A stretch of DNA of 10,063 nucleotides from Desulfovibrio sp. (lineage in GTDB: Bacteria > Desulfobacterota > Desulfovibrionia > Desulfovibrionales > Desulfovibrionaceae), in NCBI GenBank assembly GCA_003525525.1, contig DQED01000341.1, positions 1 to 10,063 of the forward strand, in the 5' to 3' direction. This document shows positions 7,015-10,063 of the stretch, piece after piece. The notes beneath the pieces are model-generated. The model was not told the origin of the DNA. It saw nothing but the letters and a program-made list of their open reading frames with translations, and did no database searches. The position numbers and the translations under genes are program-made. How positions within the stretch are numbered: the stretch's first letter is position 1; each line of letters begins with the position of its first letter.

Positions 7015-7060
7015 CTGTTACCATGACAGTCACAGTTTGCAAAAAAAATGAGCATAACAG
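7015..7060. promoter_or_regulatory. putative operator/promoter region between DUF2917 and MocR genes
   Basis: The hexamer CTGTTA (7015-7020) is repeated in inverted orientation as TAACAG (7055-7060), with 34 bases between and centres 40 bp apart, roughly four helical turns. Inside are related half-sites ATGACAG and TCACAG and a run of eight A (7041-7048). Overlapping promoter-like pairs can be read: on the minus strand TTGCAA-16-TAACAG towards DUF2917, and on the plus strand GTCACA-18-CATAAC towards the regulator. This is the layout expected for an autoregulating MocR protein, but the motifs are weak. Confidence 0.4.
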
Positions 7061-7067
7061 ATTGCCC

Positions 7068-7071
7068 GGAG
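7068..7071 (+). promoter_or_regulatory. ribosome binding site of the MocR-type gene
   Basis: GGAG lies 8 bases before the ATG at 7080. The earlier in-frame ATG at 7023 has no Shine-Dalgarno and would run through the promoter-like AT-rich region, so 7080 is preferred. Confidence 0.7.
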
Positions 7072-7079
7072 ACCCGGCC

Positions 7080-8549
7080 ATGATCCTGCCCGAAAACGAC
7101 CAGGGCGTGTTCCGCTACGTGAGCGTGGAAAAGCACGTCCTGTCCCTGATCGAGACCGGAAGCCTGCGCCCGGGCGAGCGCATCCCGTCGCTGCGGGCCC
7201 TTGGCGCGCGCCTCGGCGTCAGCGTGTCCACGGTCAACCAGGCCTACATGGAGCTCGAGCGCCGGGGCGTGGTGGAAGCCAGGCCCAAATCGGGCTTTTT
7301 CGTGCGCGAGAGCCCGGGGGCGCGCACGCCCGCGCCCCGCCCGCAGGGCCAACCGGCCAAGCCGCCCACGACCGTCAACCGGGGCGCGCTGATACGCGAA
7401 GTCCTCGACGGCATGGGCCGGCGCGACATCGTGCCGCTCGGCGTCGCGCTCACCGACGAGGCCTTCCTGCCGACCAAGCAGCTGTCCCGCCTCCTGGCCA
7501 AGGCCGCCGCCGGAAGCGCCCGGGAGGTCGTCAGCTACGAAAGCGTGCGCGGCAACCTGGCCCTGCGCCGCCAGATCGCCTGGCGGCTGGGCGAGGCCGG
7601 CATCGAGGCCGGTCCCGAGGACGTCATGGTCACGGCCGGGGCCATGGAGGCGCTCTATATCGCGCTGCGCAGCGTCACGCGGCCCGGCGACAACGTGGCC
7701 ATCGCCGCGCCGTCGTACTACTGTTTCCTGCAACTGCTCGAAAACTTCGGCCTGCGCGCCGTGGAGCTGCCTTCCCACCCCGGCGACGGCGTGCGCCCGG
7801 AGGATCTCGCCGCGGCGCTCGACCGCTTCAGCATCGCCGCGGTCATCCTCACCCCCAACTTCAACAACCCCGACGGCGCGCGCATCCCCGACGCGGCCAA
7901 GGCGGAAATGGCGGCCATGCTCGCCGCGCGCGACGTCCCGCTGATCGAGGACGACGTTTACGGCGACCTCCATTTCGAGGGCGGCCGCCCGCGCTGCATC
8001 GCCTCCTACGACACGGGCGGCCACGTGCTGCACTGCTCCTCGTTCTCCAAGACCCTGGCCCCGGGATTCCGCGTGGGCTACCTGCTTCCCGGGCGCCACG
8101 CGGCCAAGGCCTTCGAGATCAAGGCCACGACCAACGTCTGCTGCGCCACGCCGACGCAGATGGCCGTGGCCGAATACCTCGCCCAGGGCAGCTTCGAGCG
8201 CCACATCCGCAAGGTGCGCGCCGTGCTCGAACGGCAAAGCCGGATGATGGAGCAGCGCGTCCTCGCGCACTTCCCCGCAGGCACGCGCGTCAGCCACCCG
8301 AGCGGCGGCACGGTGCTCTGGGTGCAGTTGCCGCCTCCCGCGGATTCCATCCGCCTGTTCTACGAGGCCAAGGCCAAGGGCATCGGCCTCGCGCCGGGCA
8401 ACATCTTTTCCAGTTGCGACCAGTTCAACGGTTTCGTGCGCATCAGCTTCGGCAACGCCTGGACCCGGGCCGTGGACGACGCCGTGGCCGAAGTCGGCCG
8501 CCTGGCCGCGGCGCAGTGCGCGCAAGGCGAACCGGGCCCCGCGGATTGA
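7080..8549 (+). CDS. MocR-family transcriptional regulator (GntR wHTH + aminotransferase-like PLP domain)
   Basis: A 489-residue regulator combining a DNA-binding head with a fold-type I aminotransferase body. The GntR winged helix (about 11-77) includes LRPGERIPSLRALGARLGVS and STVNQAYMELERRGVV. A Pro/Ala-rich linker (78-100) follows. The aminotransferase domain (about 115-475) keeps the PLP-site residues: NNPDG (262-266), EDDVYGDL (290-297), the Schiff-base lysine in SSFSKTLAPGFRVGY (K324) and the carboxylate-binding arginine in FVRISFGN (R454). All key residues are present, so PLP binding is likely; by family knowledge (GabR, PdxR) it acts as effector sensor more than enzyme. A true aminotransferase activity cannot be excluded. 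The start at 7080 is set by its ribosome binding site. It is divergent from DUF2917 and precedes the STAS gene by 154 bp. Effector and regulon are not readable. Confidence 0.93.
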   Translation: MILPENDQGVFRYVSVEKHVLSLIETGSLRPGERIPSLRALGARLGVSVSTVNQAYMELERRGVVEARPKSGFFVRESPGARTPAPRPQGQPAKPPTTVNRGALIREVLDGMGRRDIVPLGVALTDEAFLPTKQLSRLLAKAAAGSAREVVSYESVRGNLALRRQIAWRLGEAGIEAGPEDVMVTAGAMEALYIALRSVTRPGDNVAIAAPSYYCFLQLLENFGLRAVELPSHPGDGVRPEDLAAALDRFSIAAVILTPNFNNPDGARIPDAAKAEMAAMLAARDVPLIEDDVYGDLHFEGGRPRCIASYDTGGHVLHCSSFSKTLAPGFRVGYLLPGRHAAKAFEIKATTNVCCATPTQMAVAEYLAQGSFERHIRKVRAVLERQSRMMEQRVLAHFPAGTRVSHPSGGTVLWVQLPPPADSIRLFYEAKAKGIGLAPGNIFSSCDQFNGFVRISFGNAWTRAVDDAVAEVGRLAAAQCAQGEPGPAD

Positions 8550-8565
8550 CCGCCCGGGCCTTGCC

Positions 8566-8582
8566 TTGGCCTGATGATTGCC
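8566..8582 (+). promoter_or_regulatory. candidate sigma-54 (RpoN) promoter for the STAS-phosphatase operon
   Basis: TTGGC at 8566-8570 and TTGC at 8578-8581 have exactly the -24/-12 spacing of sigma-54 promoters (GG to GC 12 bases apart), with the G eight positions in also conserved. Mismatches to TTGGCACG-N4-TTGCW are at the A and C after TTGGC and at the final base. Transcription would begin near 8593, leaving a ~110-base leader before the STAS ATG. Enhancer sites would have to lie within the 3' end of the MocR gene; none was identified. Confidence 0.55.
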
Positions 8583-8703
8583 ATAGGTTCCTTTCTGCCC
8601 GACATCCGCCGTACGCGACACGCCGGATTCCGCCGCACGGCCGACCTCCGGGCGGCAGACGGCGGAAAACGCCCAGCTACGGCCCCGGCGGGGGGAGACG
8701 CCC

Positions 8704-9039
8704 ATGCAACGGCTTTCGCTTACGGCCACGGATCAGGAACTGACCATCGCCCTTTCCGGCGAAATCGTCATGGACATGGTGCTCGAACGCAAAAGCGAAG
8801 TCACCCGGCTCGTCGAGAAATACGCCGGCCCGGCCGTCAGCCTCGACCTGACGGACGTCACGTTCATGGACAGTTCGGGCGTGGGGTTCCTGATCGGCCT
8901 GCGCCGGCTGTGCCAGGAACGGGACAAGCAGTTTTGCGTGCGCAATCCCGCCCCGCCCATCCGCAAACTCTTCGAGACGCTGCGCCTGACGGACTACCTT
9001 TCCCTGGCACGTCCCGACGCCGCGCAGTCGACCACCTGA
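8704..9039 (+). CDS. STAS-domain protein, anti-sigma factor antagonist-like
   Basis: A 111-residue single-domain STAS protein of the SpoIIAA/RsbV type. Such proteins, when unphosphorylated, bind an RsbW-like kinase/anti-sigma factor or another partner and so release a sigma factor or effector. The diagnostic loop is VTFMDSSGVGFLIGL. D56, S57 and S58 fall where SpoIIAA has Asp-Ser-Ser, and the second serine is the one phosphorylated in SpoIIAA. The N-terminal beta-strand pattern LTIALSGEIVMD is also typical. The ATG at 8704 is preceded by GGAG (8694-8697) at 6 bases. It is followed after only 8 bases by the REC-PAS-SpoIIE phosphatase, which very likely acts on it. No kinase partner is in the window. 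A sigma-54-like promoter lies upstream. Family is confident; the output controlled is unknown. Confidence 0.92.
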   Translation: MQRLSLTATDQELTIALSGEIVMDMVLERKSEVTRLVEKYAGPAVSLDLTDVTFMDSSGVGFLIGLRRLCQERDKQFCVRNPAPPIRKLFETLRLTDYLSLARPDAAQSTT

Positions 9040-9047
9040 TCCGCGCC

Positions 9048-10063
9048 ATGCGCATCGCCGTCATCGACGATTCCGACAGCTTTCGCACGTACCTGGCAGG
9101 CCTGCTGCACGCCGCGGGCTACGCCGACGTCGCGACCTTCGCCTCGGCCGAAGCGTTTCTCGACGCCCTGGGAAAGCCCGGCGCGCGCCTGCCCGACCTC
9201 GCGCTCATGGACTGCATCATGCCCGGCCTCGGCGGGCTGGACGGCACGCGTCGGCTCAAGGCCGACGCCCGCCTGGCGGACATCCCGGTCATCATGATCA
9301 CCGTCAGCGACGACGAGGAAAACCTCTCCGAGGCCTTCACCGCCGGCGCCATGGACTATATCCAAAAGCCCCCCAGGCGCGCGGAATTCATGGCCCGCGT
9401 CGCCTCGGCCCTGCGCCTCAAGCAGGCCATCGACGCCCGCAAGGCCCGCGAACGGGAGATCCGGGAGGAAAAGGACCGCATCGCCGCCATCCTGGAATAC
9501 TCCCACGACGGCATCGCCGTGGTGAACCCGGACGGCCGGTTCGGCTTCGTCTCGCCCGGCATGGAGCGCGTCTTCGGCCTGCCGCTTTCCGCCTACACCA
9601 CCGTGGACCGCTGGCTGGACACGACCTTTCCCGAAGCGGCCGACCGCGCGGACATCGCCGACATCGTGGCCTTGCGCCCGGCTCCGGGCCACGTCTGGCG
9701 GCGGCTCTACCCTTTCGCCGACAGAAACGGCCTGCGCCGCATCTGCCAGATCCATTTTTCCTGCATGCCCGGCGGCGAGCTCATCTGCAACATCGAGGAC
9801 GTCACCCTTTTCGCCAAGCAGAAGGAGGACCTGCTCAGGAAGCAGAGCCGCCATATGAAAGACCTGGAGGCGGCGGCCGAAATCCAGCGCAGCCTCCTGC
9901 CCAAGCGCCTGTCCATGTCCGAGCGGCTGCGCTTCGCCTGGGAATTCATGCCCTGCGAATCCATCGGCGGCGACATCTTCAACCTCTTTCCGCTCGGGCC
10001 GCACCACGTGGGGCTCTATATGCTCGACGTGTCCGGCCACGGCGTGGCCTCGTCCCTGGTCGC
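9048..10063 (+). CDS. response regulator with PAS and SpoIIE-type (PP2C) phosphatase domains, 3' end outside window
   Basis: The first 338 codons of a gene that runs off the right edge. The receiver domain (about 1-120) has the acidic pair D7-D8, phosphoacceptor D55 in LMDCIMPG, T85 and K107 in YIQKPP, so it is fully equipped for phosphorylation by a histidine kinase. A charged coiled-coil helix (about 122-148) leads into a PAS-like domain (about 143-255) starting ILEYSHDGIAVVNPDGR. A second helix follows. Then the SpoIIE/RsbU phosphatase domain opens with AAAEIQRSLLPKRL (275-288) and contains the metal-binding aspartates in GGDIFN (D309) and DVSGHG (D327). The expected role is phosphorylation-controlled dephosphorylation of a STAS protein, most simply its upstream neighbour. 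The ATG at 9048 starts the canonical receiver strand but has no clear Shine-Dalgarno; with 8 bases from the preceding stop, translational coupling is likely. Confidence 0.9.
   Translation, partial: MRIAVIDDSDSFRTYLAGLLHAAGYADVATFASAEAFLDALGKPGARLPDLALMDCIMPGLGGLDGTRRLKADARLADIPVIMITVSDDEENLSEAFTAGAMDYIQKPPRRAEFMARVASALRLKQAIDARKAREREIREEKDRIAAILEYSHDGIAVVNPDGRFGFVSPGMERVFGLPLSAYTTVDRWLDTTFPEAADRADIADIVALRPAPGHVWRRLYPFADRNGLRRICQIHFSCMPGGELICNIEDVTLFAKQKEDLLRKQSRHMKDLEAAAEIQRSLLPKRLSMSERLRFAWEFMPCESIGGDIFNLFPLGPHHVGLYMLDVSGHGVASSLV

Noticed and set aside
6801..8729. 642-residue minus-strand frame opposite the MocR gene
   Set aside because: It is antisense to a gene with intact winged-helix and PLP motifs and is rich in Gly/Arg/His, as expected for a shadow frame.

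Overview
The window is high-GC DNA with tightly packed genes on both strands, the range of families expected of a free-living Gram-negative bacterium. The combination of a large methyl-accepting chemotaxis protein, an AroL-type shikimate kinase, a plant-type phosphofructokinase, a DUF2917 protein facing a MocR regulator, and a STAS/SpoIIE-type phosphatase pair behind a sigma-54-like promoter resembles Desulfovibrionaceae (Desulfovibrio/Solidesulfovibrio type). That placement is inference from gene families and composition. No rRNA, tRNA, CRISPR array, transposase or integrase is visible, and nothing suggests a mobile island.

Layout, left to right. Bases 2-1171 (+) are the 3' half of a YbbP-like FtsX-family ABC permease cut by the window edge. 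It converges, with a 3-base gap, on an ECF-type RNA polymerase sigma factor (1175-1759, -). A 185-bp divergent region then leads to shikimate kinase aroL (1945-2478, +). A 12-bp-stem hairpin lies between aroL and the convergent phosphofructokinase (2586-3923, -), and its U-tract faces the kinase. Behind the phosphofructokinase, on the same strand, are a 14-bp-stem terminator and a 700-residue transmembrane chemoreceptor (4048-6150, -). A gene-free stretch of about 440 bp with an AT-rich island and several hairpins follows. Next is a DUF2917 protein (6589-6951, -), divergent from a MocR/GntR-type PLP-dependent regulator (7080-8549, +). Last is a two-gene unit: a STAS anti-anti-sigma-like protein (8704-9039, +) and, 8 bases later, a REC-PAS-SpoIIE phosphatase (9048 to the window end, +).

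How the parts may work together. The STAS protein and the REC-PAS-PP2C protein look like a partner-switching module: a phosphorelay input on the receiver would control the phosphatase, which would dephosphorylate the STAS serine. No RsbW-like kinase is present here. A sequence with the sigma-54 -24/-12 spacing lies 122 bp upstream of the STAS gene. The MocR regulator and the DUF2917 gene share a 128-bp intergenic region holding an inverted hexamer pair, the usual geometry for a MocR protein controlling its divergent neighbour. The sigma factor has no adjacent anti-sigma gene. aroL (aromatic amino acid synthesis) and the phosphofructokinase (upper glycolysis) are core metabolic genes with no obvious link to the regulatory genes. 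Most genes appear to be single transcription units, so this is mainly ordinary chromosome with a regulatory right-hand end. I see no clear evidence of a wholly new system.
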